A DNA stretch of 64,000 bases. Origin: Elusimicrobiales bacterium (GTDB lineage Bacteria; Elusimicrobiota; Elusimicrobia; Elusimicrobiales; Elusimicrobiaceae). The position numbers were made by a program, and so were the translations under genes. The notes beneath the pieces were generated by a model. That model searched no databases, had not been told where the DNA came from, and saw only the letters and a program-made list of their open reading frames with translations. Shown piece after piece: positions 33,458 to 42,164 of this stretch. The number at the start of each line of letters is the position of its first letter. Position 1 is the first letter of the stretch. The stretch covers positions 1-64,000 of the forward strand of contig JBAZJT010000004.1 in assembly GCA_041651175.1 (NCBI GenBank), in the 5' to 3' direction.

Positions 33458-34156
33458 GTTGTTGCAGGCGCAGGCGCGCGGGCAGTTGTAAGCGCTTGCG
33501 TCGGCCGTGGTGTCGCCGGAGCATCTGGCCACCCCCATGCCGAGACTGTTTGAACAGCCAATCTGCAAAGAGCAGCCCCCCATCCATGACCCCAGCCCTA
33601 TCGCGCTGGCCACCGACTGGCAGTGCGCGTCGGTCCCGGTGGAGCCGGCATATGTCTTGGTGGCGGCATTGTAGCCGCCATGCGAGGAGCAGGTCGTTGT
33701 GCAGGAATCTCCCGCCGTCCCCTTATACCAATGAAAACAGGCTGCCGAGCTTTGACTCAACGTTCCGCTGTTGCAGGTTACGGTAACGGCGGAGCCCACC
33801 CACACGGACCTGGAGTCTGAGACAGACGTGCTTCCCCCGTGGGCCAGCGCGCCCACGCTGCCGCTGCAATTTGACCATGTAACGGACTGCGCCAGGCAGC
33901 CGCACTCGCTGAGCGTTATATTGGCGCCGTGCTTTGCTATAAACCCGTTTGTTCCGGTCCATTCGCCCGCGCTGTAGACCGGAACGTAAAGCGCCTGCCC
34001 CGTATTGTTGGTTACGACTTTACAGGTCCCGAAGGCATCTATGCGCAGATTGCCGCCGTTGGCGATGCTGATATTTTCCTCCGCGTAAGCGGCGGCAAAT
34101 GCGATTGCCAGCGTTATGACGGAAACTATTATTTTCCCCGCGCCGAATGAATTCAT
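33455..34156 (-). CDS. Secreted Cys-rich protein of unknown function
   Basis: 233 aa from the ATG at 34156, which has GGAGG 8 nt upstream. Signal peptide KIIVSVITLAIAFAAAYA. The N-terminal domain (ISIANGGNLRIDAF, CKVVTNNTGQALYVPVYSAG) is the same as in the glycine-rich protein at 8371-9771. The C-terminal half is Cys-rich (CFHWYKGTAGDSCTTTCSSH, GCSLQIGCSNSLGMGVARCSG, CPRACACNN), resembling disulphide-rich secreted domains with a GxSC-x3-C-x2-GG pattern. Likely cell-surface. Convergent with rsgA. Confidence 0.7.
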   Translation of the reverse strand: MNSFGAGKIIVSVITLAIAFAAAYAEENISIANGGNLRIDAFGTCKVVTNNTGQALYVPVYSAGEWTGTNGFIAKHGANITLSECGCLAQSVTWSNCSGSVGALAHGGSTSVSDSRSVWVGSAVTVTCNSGTLSQSSAACFHWYKGTAGDSCTTTCSSHGGYNAATKTYAGSTGTDAHCQSVASAIGLGSWMGGCSLQIGCSNSLGMGVARCSGDTTADASAYNCPRACACNN

Positions 34157-34478
34157 ATCCCCTGCCTCCAAACTCCGCAAAACGCGCGAATTGCCAGCGC
34201 GCAGAATTTTGAACCGGTAGATGGCGGATAAAATCAAGCAGGAAAACAAAACGGCGGCCACCGTTCCGAACGCACCATGCTATTGCGCATGGCGCCGATG
34301 AAGCCCAAACTTCTCAAATTGCGCTTTGGTTGCCGGTTAAACCTCCCGCGCAACACCTCTCACTTGAAATTGTATACTCTGGCGGCAGCCGCGTCAACCT
34401 CCGTTTTCCGGCCTCCATTTTCCGCGGTTGGGCAGCGGAGGCCCGTGGCGGAGAGCGGGGCGCTTCTGCCATGGTTTT

Positions 34479-34532
34479 TATAAGGGAAAAGTCCGGATAA
34501 TCTGTGAAAATCTGTGGTCAATCTGTGGATTA
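34479..34532. repeat. AATCTGTG-type direct repeat, copy 1
   Basis: TTATAAGGGAAAAGTCCGG followed by three near-direct AATCTGTG units. Almost the same 54 bp occurs at 57824-57877. Elsewhere in the 550-nt gap 34157-34706 I see a small hairpin with T run near 34562-34585, the promoter below, and no convincing gene. Confidence 0.6.
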
Positions 34533-34605
34533 TACCGCCGTTAAATCATAAGGAAACCAACCGCTTTGCGGTGGGGCGGTTTTTCCCGTCGGAAAAAAAT
34601 AACGC

Positions 34606-34642
34606 TTGACACTTTGAACAGTTTCTGATACAATCGTATCAG
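34606..34642 (+). promoter_or_regulatory. Consensus promoter with operator for the phage/GTA-like cluster
   Basis: TTGACA (34606-34611), 17-nt spacer, TACAAT (34629-34634): an almost perfect sigma70 promoter. A palindrome CTGATAC-AATC-GTATCAG (34625-34642) covers the -10 box and start point, an ideal site for a repressor. It is the strongest promoter seen in the window and lies 65 nt upstream of the first structural gene. Confidence 0.8.
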
Positions 34643-34706
34643 ACTTGGGGAGCCGCCATACGGGCCCTTTACGGGCCGGAGGCGCGCGGTTTCGCGCGGC
34701 CTGAAC

Positions 34707-35285
34707 ATGGCGACAGGCGGTTTTTTAGGGCATAACAAGGCGCTGCCGTCCGCGCGGCGCGCGCCGCTTTCGCGGCGCAAGGCGGCGCAGCATGATGACT
34801 GCGCCTCCCCTGCGGAACAGCGCGCCGCGCAGCCGGGCGGGCCGGAAAAGCCCGCCGCTTCCAGAGGCAGGACGCAGCCTCCGGCGCAGGCCGGCGCGGC
34901 CAGGACGGCGGCGCGGGCCGCGGCCTCAAAAAGCGGGCCACAGGCCCCTTCCGCGCAGGATGCCGGGGAATTTTTTCTTGAAATGGTCTGCCGCTGCGCG
35001 GATATCTCGTCCGCGCTGAGAAAATCCGGCTTCTCGCTGCCGGAGCTTTACGGCAGGCTGCTTTCCGACCATGATTTCCGGTCCAGATTTGACGAGCGCG
35101 CCAGCCTCAAGCTGGAGCTTGCCGCTTTTGACACCGCGCTGCGCGGCAACGCCGCGCTGACGGGTTTTTTGCTCTCAAACCGCCTGCCGGACAGATACCG
35201 CAAGGGCGCGCTGGCCCCCAAAACGGCGCAGCCGCCCCAGATAGTGTTTGTGGCGCACGACTCCGGAGCCGCGCATGAGGATTGA
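34707..35285 (+). CDS. Terminase small subunit (probable)
   Basis: 192 aa. The first 85 residues are Ala/Arg/Pro-rich and probably disordered. Residues 88-165 (CRCADISSALRKSGFSLPEL, YGRLLSDHDFRSRFDE, LPDRYRKG) look like the phBC6A51-type helix-turn-helix of small terminases, which recognise DNA for packaging. It overlaps the large subunit start by 11 nt. First gene of the cluster. The long basic N terminus is unusual. Confidence 0.65.
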   Translation: MATGGFLGHNKALPSARRAPLSRRKAAQHDDCASPAEQRAAQPGGPEKPAASRGRTQPPAQAGAARTAARAAASKSGPQAPSAQDAGEFFLEMVCRCADISSALRKSGFSLPELYGRLLSDHDFRSRFDERASLKLELAAFDTALRGNAALTGFLLSNRLPDRYRKGALAPKTAQPPQIVFVAHDSGAAHED

Positions 35286-36456
35286 GGTGCGGACCACCCG
35301 GATATTCTCGGCCAACCTCGCCGCGCGGGCGGCGGCGGTGGTAAATGTGGGCGGGGCGCGCTCTTCCAAATCGCACAGCCTGGCACAACTGCTCATCATG
35401 CGCGCCGCAAACGAGCAGGGCGCGCGCATCGCCGTTACCCGCAAGACCATGCCCGCGCTGGAGCGCACCGCCTACCGGCTGGTGATAGACCTGCTCAAGG
35501 CCTACGGCCTCTACGACAGCGCCTTCCACGGCAGAAGCAAAAAACTCTATCAGCTCGGCGACAGCGTGTTTGAATTCTTTTCGCTGGACGACCCGGAAAA
35601 AATAAAAAGCTCCGAATACAACTATATCTGGATGGAGGAGGCCAACGAATTCTCGTGGGAGGATTATCTGGCGCTTTCCACCCGGCTTTCGGCAAAGCCC
35701 GCGCCCGGAGAGAAAAACCGCATTTACATCAGCATCAACCCCTCCGACACCGGCGGCTGGATTCCAAAGCGGCTTATGCGCCAGCCGGATGTGGAGGTGA
35801 TACATTCCACCTGGCGCGACAACCCCTTCCTGCCGCCGGAGTATGCGGCGACAATCAACGGGCTTAAAGAGCAGGACGAAAACGCCTGGCGGGTTTACTG
35901 CCTGGGGCAGTGGGGAATGCGGCGCGGGCTTGTTTACCCGGACTGGCAGCCCGCGGACTCTCCGCCCGAAAACCCGGACGACACCGTTTTCGGGCTGGAT
36001 TTCGGCTTCAACAACCCCACCGCCCTGGTGCGCGCCGACCTCAAGGACGGCGCGCTTTTTCTGGACGAGCTGCTCTACGAATCCGGCCTCACCAACAGCG
36101 CGCTCTGCGAGAGGCTGCGCGCCGTTATCCCGCCGGAGCTTTCCGGCAGGCCGGTATACGCAGACAGCGCCGAGCCGGCGCGCATAGAGGAGCTTGTCCT
36201 GCGCGGCTGGGACGCCCGCGCCACCGACAAGGCGGTGCTGGAGGGCATTGAAACCCTCAGGGGGTTCCGGCTGCGGGTAACGCGCCGCTCGGCCAATTTA
36301 ATAAAGGAGATTGAAAATTACTGCTGGCGGACCACGCCCTCCGGCGCGGCGCTGGACGAGCCGGTGCGCTTCAACGACCATGCGCTGGACGCGGCGCGCT
36401 ACGCCGCGCGCACGCATTTGCGCGCCAAACCGGGGCCGGACATCAGCTTCATATAG
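35275..36456 (+). CDS. Terminase large subunit (PBSX-like)
   Basis: About 393 aa from the ATG at 35275. Packaging motor. The ATPase has a Walker A-like GGARSSKS, Walker B YIWMEEANEF and SINPSD (coupling motif); the nuclease has FGLDFGFNNPTALV and Asp residues in VYADSAEPARIEEL and FNDHALDAARYA. This matches the XtmB/Terminase_3 group. All key motifs are present, so it appears functional. PBSX-group terminases package by headful, which suits a gene-transfer role. Confidence 0.93.
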   Translation: MRIEVRTTRIFSANLAARAAAVVNVGGARSSKSHSLAQLLIMRAANEQGARIAVTRKTMPALERTAYRLVIDLLKAYGLYDSAFHGRSKKLYQLGDSVFEFFSLDDPEKIKSSEYNYIWMEEANEFSWEDYLALSTRLSAKPAPGEKNRIYISINPSDTGGWIPKRLMRQPDVEVIHSTWRDNPFLPPEYAATINGLKEQDENAWRVYCLGQWGMRRGLVYPDWQPADSPPENPDDTVFGLDFGFNNPTALVRADLKDGALFLDELLYESGLTNSALCERLRAVIPPELSGRPVYADSAEPARIEELVLRGWDARATDKAVLEGIETLRGFRLRVTRRSANLIKEIENYCWRTTPSGAALDEPVRFNDHALDAARYAARTHLRAKPGPDISFI

Positions 36457-36464
36457 GAGAGAAT

Positions 36465-37661
36465 ATGAACATATTCAGGCAAATGCTGGACCGCGCCGCG
36501 CAGACGCTGGGATACGGAAAATCGTTTATCGCTCCGGCGGCGCAGGAGCTGCCGCTGTCCGGAGCGAAACTGCCGGACCCCACCCTTAATTTCTACCGCC
36601 CCTACGCGCGGGCCTATGCCGACAGGGCATGGGTTTATGTCTGCGTCTCAGCGGTGGCGGACGCGGTGGCCTCCACCCCCATGCTGCTTAAAAACGGCAA
36701 AGGGGGCAATGTGGAAAAACACGCGGCATTGCAGCTGCTGTGGCGGCCCAATCCGTTCATGTCGGGGCGGGCGCTGCGGCAATGGCTGGCCGCCTCGCTG
36801 GAGCTGACGGGCAACGCATACCTGCTTAAGGATTCGGTTTCAAACGGCAGGCCGGGCGAGCTGTGGCCGCTGCTTAGCCATCTTGTTGAAATACTTCCCG
36901 GCAAAAGCGCGGAGTCGCCGGTGGAGGGCTACCGCTACCGCGCCGGCTCAAACTCCGCCGTGTACGCGCCGCAGGACATAATCCACTTCAAATATTTCAA
37001 TCCGCTGGACTGGTTCTACGGCCTTGCGCCGCTGGCCGCGGCGCGATTTGCCTGCGAATCCCTGGAGGCGGCGGAAAATTTCAACCGCGCGTTTTTTGAA
37101 AATTCCGCCACGGTCTCCGGCATACTCTCCAGCGAGGCCCGGCTGGACGACGCTTCCCGGCGGCGCATAGTAAGCTCCTGGAACGAGACCCATGCCGGGC
37201 CGCGCCGGGCGCATAAGGTGGCGCTGCTGGAGGGCGGGCTTAAATGGCAGGCCATCTCGGTCTCGCAGAAGGACATGGATTTTATCGCCGGCATGAAATT
37301 CAGCCGCGAGGCGCTGCTGGCGATTTTCCGCGTTCCGCCCGCGCTGGTGGGCATTTTTGACAACGCGCCGCAGTACGGCACCAGAGAGCAGCAGCGGATA
37401 TTCTATCAGGGCTGCGTGATGCCCAAATGCCAGCTCGCCTGCGAAACGCTGACCGAGTTCCTGCTCCCGGATTTTGACCGGACGGGAACCCTGTACCTGG
37501 ACTCCGATTTTTCGCAGGTGTCCGCGCTGCGCGAGGACGAGCAGGGCCGCGCGCTGGCGGCGGAGACGTATCTGCGCGCGGGCTTCCCGCGCGACGAGGT
37601 TATAGACGGGCTGGCGCTGCCTTTTTCCAAAAGCGCCCGCCCGAAAGGAGACGCCCAATGA
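36465..37661 (+). CDS. Phage portal protein (HK97 family)
   Basis: 398 aa. The dodecameric ring through which DNA enters the capsid. Recognisable segments: AWVYVCVSAVADAVASTPM, LLWRPNPFMSGRALRQWLAA, LTGNAYLLKD, DIIHFKYFNPLDWFYGLAPL, IFRVPPALVGIF and QRIFYQGCVMPKC, the normal order for the HK97 type. Good ribosome site (AGGAGAGA) before the ATG. The stop overlaps the protease start (ATGA). Confidence 0.94.
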   Translation: MNIFRQMLDRAAQTLGYGKSFIAPAAQELPLSGAKLPDPTLNFYRPYARAYADRAWVYVCVSAVADAVASTPMLLKNGKGGNVEKHAALQLLWRPNPFMSGRALRQWLAASLELTGNAYLLKDSVSNGRPGELWPLLSHLVEILPGKSAESPVEGYRYRAGSNSAVYAPQDIIHFKYFNPLDWFYGLAPLAAARFACESLEAAENFNRAFFENSATVSGILSSEARLDDASRRRIVSSWNETHAGPRRAHKVALLEGGLKWQAISVSQKDMDFIAGMKFSREALLAIFRVPPALVGIFDNAPQYGTREQQRIFYQGCVMPKCQLACETLTEFLLPDFDRTGTLYLDSDFSQVSALREDEQGRALAAETYLRAGFPRDEVIDGLALPFSKSARPKGDAQ

Positions 37662-38320
37662 GCGCAGAGAGCAAAGGCGTCCGCGTAAGCGGCACGCGCG
37701 GCAGGCCGGCGGTCAAGATAGTCCCCATTTACCGCCCGAAAATATACGAGCAGGGCCAAAACACCGTCATAGAGGGCTACGCCAACACCAAAAACCGCCC
37801 GGACCGCTACGGCGATGTTCCCGCCGTCTACCCGAAGCTGCGGGATTACGTCTACGACTGCGCGGAATTCCTGAAAAACCCCGTGCTGATGATAGACCAT
37901 GTCAACGCGGTGGACCATGTGGCCGGCTCGGTGGTGGACGTGCACGAAGACGAAACCGGCCTGTTTTTCCGCGCGGTTTTTTCCGCGTCGGATTATCCGG
38001 TGGTGGCGCACGCGCGGCAGGTTTACGCCGAGGGGCACGCGCGCGGCATCTCCATGGCGGGGCAGTTCCTTTATGAAAACCCCCAGTCGCCGGAGCAGCT
38101 GACGCTGGCCCGCATCTACGAGATTTCGCTGGTGGCCGTGCCGGCGGACCCCAACGCCCTGGCCGAGGCGATGAAAAAAGCGATGGAGGCGGTCTGCGAC
38201 GGCTCCTGCGACGAGAACACGCGGGCCTCGCGCCTTCTTTCGCTTAAAAGCGCCATAGACCGCTGGACCTGCGACATGCGCCGCAGAAAAGCGAAAACAC
38301 AGCCGCCGGCGCGGGGCTGA
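37658..38320 (+). CDS. HK97-type prohead protease
   Basis: 220 aa serine protease that cleaves the capsid scaffold region. Visible: VIEGYANTKNRPDRYGD, the catalytic His in LMIDHVNAVDHVAG, GLFFRAVFSASDY, and Ser in ARGISMAGQF, followed by YEISLVAVPADPNALAEA. The His and Ser are intact. It sits in the standard portal-protease-capsid order. Confidence 0.92.
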   Translation: MSAESKGVRVSGTRGRPAVKIVPIYRPKIYEQGQNTVIEGYANTKNRPDRYGDVPAVYPKLRDYVYDCAEFLKNPVLMIDHVNAVDHVAGSVVDVHEDETGLFFRAVFSASDYPVVAHARQVYAEGHARGISMAGQFLYENPQSPEQLTLARIYEISLVAVPADPNALAEAMKKAMEAVCDGSCDENTRASRLLSLKSAIDRWTCDMRRRKAKTQPPARG

Positions 38321-38344
38321 CAAACCCAAACACAAGGAGACACC

Positions 38345-39559
38345 ATGAACGAATACGATGAAGCGGTAAAGTCAATATCCGAACTCAGAAAAACCCTTGA
38401 AACCCGGCTGGACGACTGCATCACGCGTGAAAACGCCGAGAAAATCGCCGAGGACGCCGTGCGCCGCCTGCACCCGCCGGAAAAAAAGGCCCTCCTGCCC
38501 CAGACGCCCGAGGACCTCGCCGCCCGCGCCGAGAAATTCAGGACCGGCGCGGCCAACGCGCCGGAAAAGCCGTGGACTTCCGCCTACGGCGCGAAATTCG
38601 GCAACATGCGCAACTTCCTGATTGCCGCGCGGGAGCATTACGGCATGTCCGCGGACGGCAAAGCCGCCCCGCTGGCCGAGGGCGGCGGCACCGGCGGCGG
38701 CTACCTCGTGCCGGCGGAGTTCACGGCGGAGGTGGTGCGCATAATGGGCGACGTCTCCGTCATCATGCAGCTGGCCAACGTGATTCCGATGTCCGGCTGG
38801 AAGCGGCATCTGCCCAAGCAGCTCACCAACGTGGCCGTGGGCTGGGTGGCCGAGGGAGCCGCCAGGCCCGTTACAAACCCCACCTTCGGCCAGATAGAGC
38901 AGGTGGCAAAGGTGCTGGCCGCCGTAATCAAATGCTCCGACGAGCTGCTGCGCGACAGCGCGGTAAACCTCACCGCCTTCCTGGCCGAAATAGTGGCCGA
39001 GAACATGGCGCTGGAGATAGAGCGCGTCGCGCTGGCGGGCAGCGTATCCGGCGGGGACCCCTTTGACGGGGTGCTTAACGGCTCCGGCGTAAACCAGGTG
39101 AGCATGGCGGGCGCTTCCGTCTGCTTTGACGACATCGCCTCGCTGCTGTTCTCGCTTAACGCGCAGTACGCGCGGGACGGCGTCATCGCGCTCAGCAGAA
39201 CCGGCCTTAAAAAGCTGCTGGCGCTCAAGGACACCACAGGCAGCTACATCTGGCAGCCGCCGGCGGGAAACCTGCCCGCGACGCTCTGGAACACGCCGTA
39301 TGTCGTAAGCTCCCAGATTCCGACCAATCTGGGAACCGGCTCCGACCTGACGGCGGCGCTGTTCGGGAGATTCAAAAACTACCTGATAGTCTCGCCCCGG
39401 CAGCAGCTGGAGGTGCGCGTCTCGCAGGACGCGGCGGACTGGGTGGATTCGCAGCTCCAGTCTGCGTTCATGAGCGACCAGACATGGCTGCGCTTCTCGC
39501 AGGCGCTGTCCGTGGACGTCGCCTATGGCGCGGCGTTCTCGTGCCTGAAGTTCAAATGA
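38345..39559 (+). CDS. Major capsid protein (HK97 fold)
   Basis: 404 aa. The first ~100 residues are charged and helical (scaffold/delta domain to be removed by the protease). The HK97 fold follows: GGGYLVPAEFTAEVVRIMGD, NVIPMSGWKRHLPK, VGWVAEGAARPVTNPTFGQI, ALEIERVALAGSVSGG, YIWQPPAGNLPATLWNTPYV and the C-terminal strand FSQALSVDVAYGAAF. AAGGAG precedes the ATG. Complete. Confidence 0.94.
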   Translation: MNEYDEAVKSISELRKTLETRLDDCITRENAEKIAEDAVRRLHPPEKKALLPQTPEDLAARAEKFRTGAANAPEKPWTSAYGAKFGNMRNFLIAAREHYGMSADGKAAPLAEGGGTGGGYLVPAEFTAEVVRIMGDVSVIMQLANVIPMSGWKRHLPKQLTNVAVGWVAEGAARPVTNPTFGQIEQVAKVLAAVIKCSDELLRDSAVNLTAFLAEIVAENMALEIERVALAGSVSGGDPFDGVLNGSGVNQVSMAGASVCFDDIASLLFSLNAQYARDGVIALSRTGLKKLLALKDTTGSYIWQPPAGNLPATLWNTPYVVSSQIPTNLGTGSDLTAALFGRFKNYLIVSPRQQLEVRVSQDAADWVDSQLQSAFMSDQTWLRFSQALSVDVAYGAAFSCLKFK

Positions 39560-39615
39560 CAGGGCGGCGGGGGCGGATTGCGTTTGCAGTCCGCCCCCGC
39601 CCCGGCGGAGGATAC

Positions 39616-40173
39616 ATGGCTTTATCGGCAAATGCGCTTACAACCCTTGCGGCGGCCAAGACCAGCCTGCAAATACCGCAGGACGACACGTCAAAGGATT
39701 CGCTTATAGAGCTGCTCATAGAATCCATGAGCGCGGCGGCGGAATCCTACTGCTCGCGCGCGCTGGCCCGGCGCGTCATCCTGGGCGAGCCGCACGAGGT
39801 CTGCGGCAGGAAATTCACGCTGGACCAGTATCCGGCGGCGGGACTGGCGAAAATAGTCCTCAACGGAAGCGAAATCGCGCTGGACGGCGTGGAGCTTGAT
39901 TCGCAGGCCGGCATAGTGAAGCTGCCGCTGGCCGCGCGCGGGGCCGCGCTGGTGGATTATACCGCCGGGCTGTGCGCCCGCCCCGAGGAGACGCCGCGCG
40001 ACATCCAGCTTGCGATATGGAAATGGCTGGAAGACGTCCTCTCCCGCGAAAGCGGGGAGGGCATCTCGCGCGAGCAGCTGGGCGATTACGTGGTGGATTA
40101 TTCAGACCGCAACGGCTGGCCGCCGCCCATAGTCTGCTCGCTGCTGGAAATCTACCGCGCGGAGAGGCTATGA
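39616..40173 (+). CDS. Head-tail connector (adaptor) protein
   Basis: 185 aa from the ATG at 39616, which has GGAGG 6 nt upstream. Begins ALTTLAAAKTSLQIPQDDTS and LIESMSAAAESYCSR, typical of HK97 gp6/YqbG-like adaptors that dock under the portal; DYTAGLCARPEETPRDIQLA and WKWLEDVL follow. Position after the capsid gene supports this. Stop overlaps the next start (ATGA). Confidence 0.85.
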   Translation: MALSANALTTLAAAKTSLQIPQDDTSKDSLIELLIESMSAAAESYCSRALARRVILGEPHEVCGRKFTLDQYPAAGLAKIVLNGSEIALDGVELDSQAGIVKLPLAARGAALVDYTAGLCARPEETPRDIQLAIWKWLEDVLSRESGEGISREQLGDYVVDYSDRNGWPPPIVCSLLEIYRAERL

Positions 40174-40505
40174 CGCCCGCCTCGCTTTTCAACTCGCGCT
40201 GCGACATAGAGACTGCCCTGTTCTCTAAGGACCAGGACAGCGGGCAGAGCCGCCCCTCCTGGCAGGCGGCGGCCTCAAATGTGCCGTGCAGGCTGCGGTG
40301 GCGCGCGCAAAGCGAGCGGCTCTCCGGCAAGACGCGCTGGCTGGAATCCGATTATGTCCTTTACCTCAAATGGCGGGCGGTGGAGCCGCTGTCCTCGCGC
40401 ATAAAAACGGGGGGCCGCGTTTTTACCGTAACCGGCGCGGAAAATATCGGCGGGGCGGGCCGCTACGCGGCCCTTTACCTGCGGGAGGTTTGCGATGAGA
40501 ATTGA
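40170..40505 (+). CDS. Head closure (head-tail joining) protein
   Basis: 111 aa from the ATG at 40170. Begins LFNSRCDIETALFSKDQDS, and has LSGKTRWLESDYVLYLKW and ENIGGAGRYAALYLREV, resembling SPP1 gp16/HK97 gp7-like stoppers. Small size and order between adaptor and gp10-like protein support the call. Overlaps the next gene by 11 nt. Confidence 0.75.
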   Translation: MTPASLFNSRCDIETALFSKDQDSGQSRPSWQAAASNVPCRLRWRAQSERLSGKTRWLESDYVLYLKWRAVEPLSSRIKTGGRVFTVTGAENIGGAGRYAALYLREVCDEN

Positions 40506-40905
40506 AGCCGCGTTTGCCAACGCCGGTGAAGTCTGCGCCGCGCTTTCCGCCGCAAGCGGGGCGGCGAAAGCGGGCGTCGCCGCCATGCTTGAGGAGGAGG
40601 GGCTGGCGGCGGCGGAGCGGCTGCGCCAAACCCTCTCCGTCTCCGCGCGGGACAACGGGCCTTCCCGGCCCGGCGGGGCGCCGCGCTCTGTAAACGGGGC
40701 ATTGGCCGCATCCGTCTCGCATGCCGTTGAAACGGAGGAGGGGCAGGTTTCGCTTTCCATCGGCGCGGGCGCGCCGTACGCGCCGTATCTGGAGCATGGC
40801 ACGGGCCGCATGGCGGCAAGGCCGTTTCTGCTGCCCGCGTTTGAACAGTTGAACGAAGCGGTGGAGCGGCGGCTGCAGACGCTTTTTGCGGAGGCCGGGC
40901 TATGA
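40495..40905 (+). CDS. HK97 gp10-like tail-completion protein
   Basis: 136 aa. The C-terminal signature YAPYLEHGTGRMAARPFLLP is diagnostic of the HK97 gp10-like family, which helps attach the tail to the head. Gene order agrees. Stop overlaps the next start. Confidence 0.88.
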   Translation: MRIEAAFANAGEVCAALSAASGAAKAGVAAMLEEEGLAAAERLRQTLSVSARDNGPSRPGGAPRSVNGALAASVSHAVETEEGQVSLSIGAGAPYAPYLEHGTGRMAARPFLLPAFEQLNEAVERRLQTLFAEAGL

Positions 40906-41291
40906 TAATGCGCCAACTCTACCGGCTGCTGGCTTCGGACGCGGAACTGGGCGCGCTGCTGGGCGCGGCGGGCGCGGACGGGAAAATATACCCCAATTCC
41001 GCCGCCGCCGACGCCAGGCCGCCGTATCTGGTGTACCGCTGCGCGGCGGGGCAGGCGTTTATCGGGCCGTTGCGCGAGGAGACGGCGGTCTTTGAAGCCG
41101 TGTCTGAAAATTACTCGCTGTGCGGCCTTGCGCTGGCGCGGGTGGACGAACTGCTGCGCGCCGCGCGGGAAGACTCGTTTCCGCCCGGCGGCAGGCGGAT
41201 ATTCTGCGCGCTGCCAAGCGGCGGCTCGGATTGCCTGGACCCGCGCGGCCTTCACGTGCGCGGCGCGGCCTACAGGCTCAAATACATATAG
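40902..41291 (+). CDS. Tail terminator protein (DUF3168-like)
   Basis: 129 aa. Begins QLYRLLASDAELGALLG and contains KIYPNSAAADARPPYLVYRC and LALARVDELLRAA, like the small tail-terminator proteins that cap the tail tube. Located just before the tail tube gene, as usual. Confidence 0.78.
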   Translation: MIMRQLYRLLASDAELGALLGAAGADGKIYPNSAAADARPPYLVYRCAAGQAFIGPLREETAVFEAVSENYSLCGLALARVDELLRAAREDSFPPGGRRIFCALPSGGSDCLDPRGLHVRGAAYRLKYI

Positions 41292-41299
41292 GAGGTAAC

Positions 41300-42163
41300 A
41301 TGGGAAACGTCACCAACATAGTCGTGGGAATGCAAAGCGAGGGAACGCTCAAAATCGCCGCGCAGGGCGCGCAGGAATCCTCCGCCGCGGACGCGGGATA
41401 TATAAAAGGCGGCATAGCAATAGCGCATGACGAAAACAGATACGCCGTGAAGGTGGACCAGGCGCTCGGCGCGGTGGACATGGTGCCCACCGACGAGAAG
41501 ATGACAGTCAAGCTCTCTCTGGCGGAGGCCACCCTTTCCAACATGGCGCTGGCCTTCGGCTATCCGGACGGCGGGGGCGGCTTCTCCTTCGGTTCCAAGG
41601 AGGGGGCGCAGTACCGCACGCTCTACATAAACGTCAAAGGCCCCGGCGGCAGCCTGAGAAAATACACTTTCTGGAAATGCTCGCCCACCGGCAAAACCTC
41701 GCAGGCCTACAAGCTGGACAGCGAAACCGTCGTGGACGTGGAGTTTGACGTGCTCTGCGACACCGCGCATCCCGCCGCGCAGCGCTTCGGCTGCGTGAGC
41801 GATTCGGGCGCGGACAGCACGCCGCCCGCAGCCGCGCTTACCGTTCCCGCGCCGGGGGGCGGCGTCGCCGCCGGGACTAAAAACCCGCTGACTATCACAT
41901 TCACCGAGGCGGGGCTGATGGACGAGGGCTCGCTGCGCTACGGCATCGCGCCGGACGCGACGGTGATGGCGCTTTACGGCTCCGCCCCAGCGGCGCTGGT
42001 GGCGGGCGCGCTGTCTTACTGCGCGCAGAGCAAGACGCTCTCCTTCACGCCCGCCGCGAACTGGAGCGCGGGAAGCTACATGCTGGTTCTGACCACCGGC
42101 GTGAAAGACGCGGCGGGCAACCGGTTGGCCGCGCCTTATTTCGCCAACTTCACGGCGGCCTGA
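41300..42163 (+). CDS. Major tail tube protein with C-terminal Ig-like domain
   Basis: 287 aa from the ATG at 41300, preceded by AGGAGG. The N-terminal ~180 residues form the tube domain (GGIAIAHDENRYAVKVDQAL, MTVKLSLAEATLSNMALAFG, YTFWKCSPTGKTSQAYKLDS). Residues 190-287 form an Ig-like domain of the Big_5/SbsA type (STPPAAALTVPAPGGG, LSFTPAANWSAGSYMLVLTT), as in the decorated tail tubes of lambda-like phages; it would project from the tail surface. Confidence 0.85.
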   Translation: MGNVTNIVVGMQSEGTLKIAAQGAQESSAADAGYIKGGIAIAHDENRYAVKVDQALGAVDMVPTDEKMTVKLSLAEATLSNMALAFGYPDGGGGFSFGSKEGAQYRTLYINVKGPGGSLRKYTFWKCSPTGKTSQAYKLDSETVVDVEFDVLCDTAHPAAQRFGCVSDSGADSTPPAAALTVPAPGGGVAAGTKNPLTITFTEAGLMDEGSLRYGIAPDATVMALYGSAPAALVAGALSYCAQSKTLSFTPAANWSAGSYMLVLTTGVKDAAGNRLAAPYFANFTAA

Positions 42164-42164
42164 T

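Noticed and set aside
34277..34483. A 68-codon plus-strand frame upstream of the GTA-like cluster, considered as a repressor gene
   Set aside because: No helix-turn-helix, no ribosome site, and composition typical of non-coding sequence.
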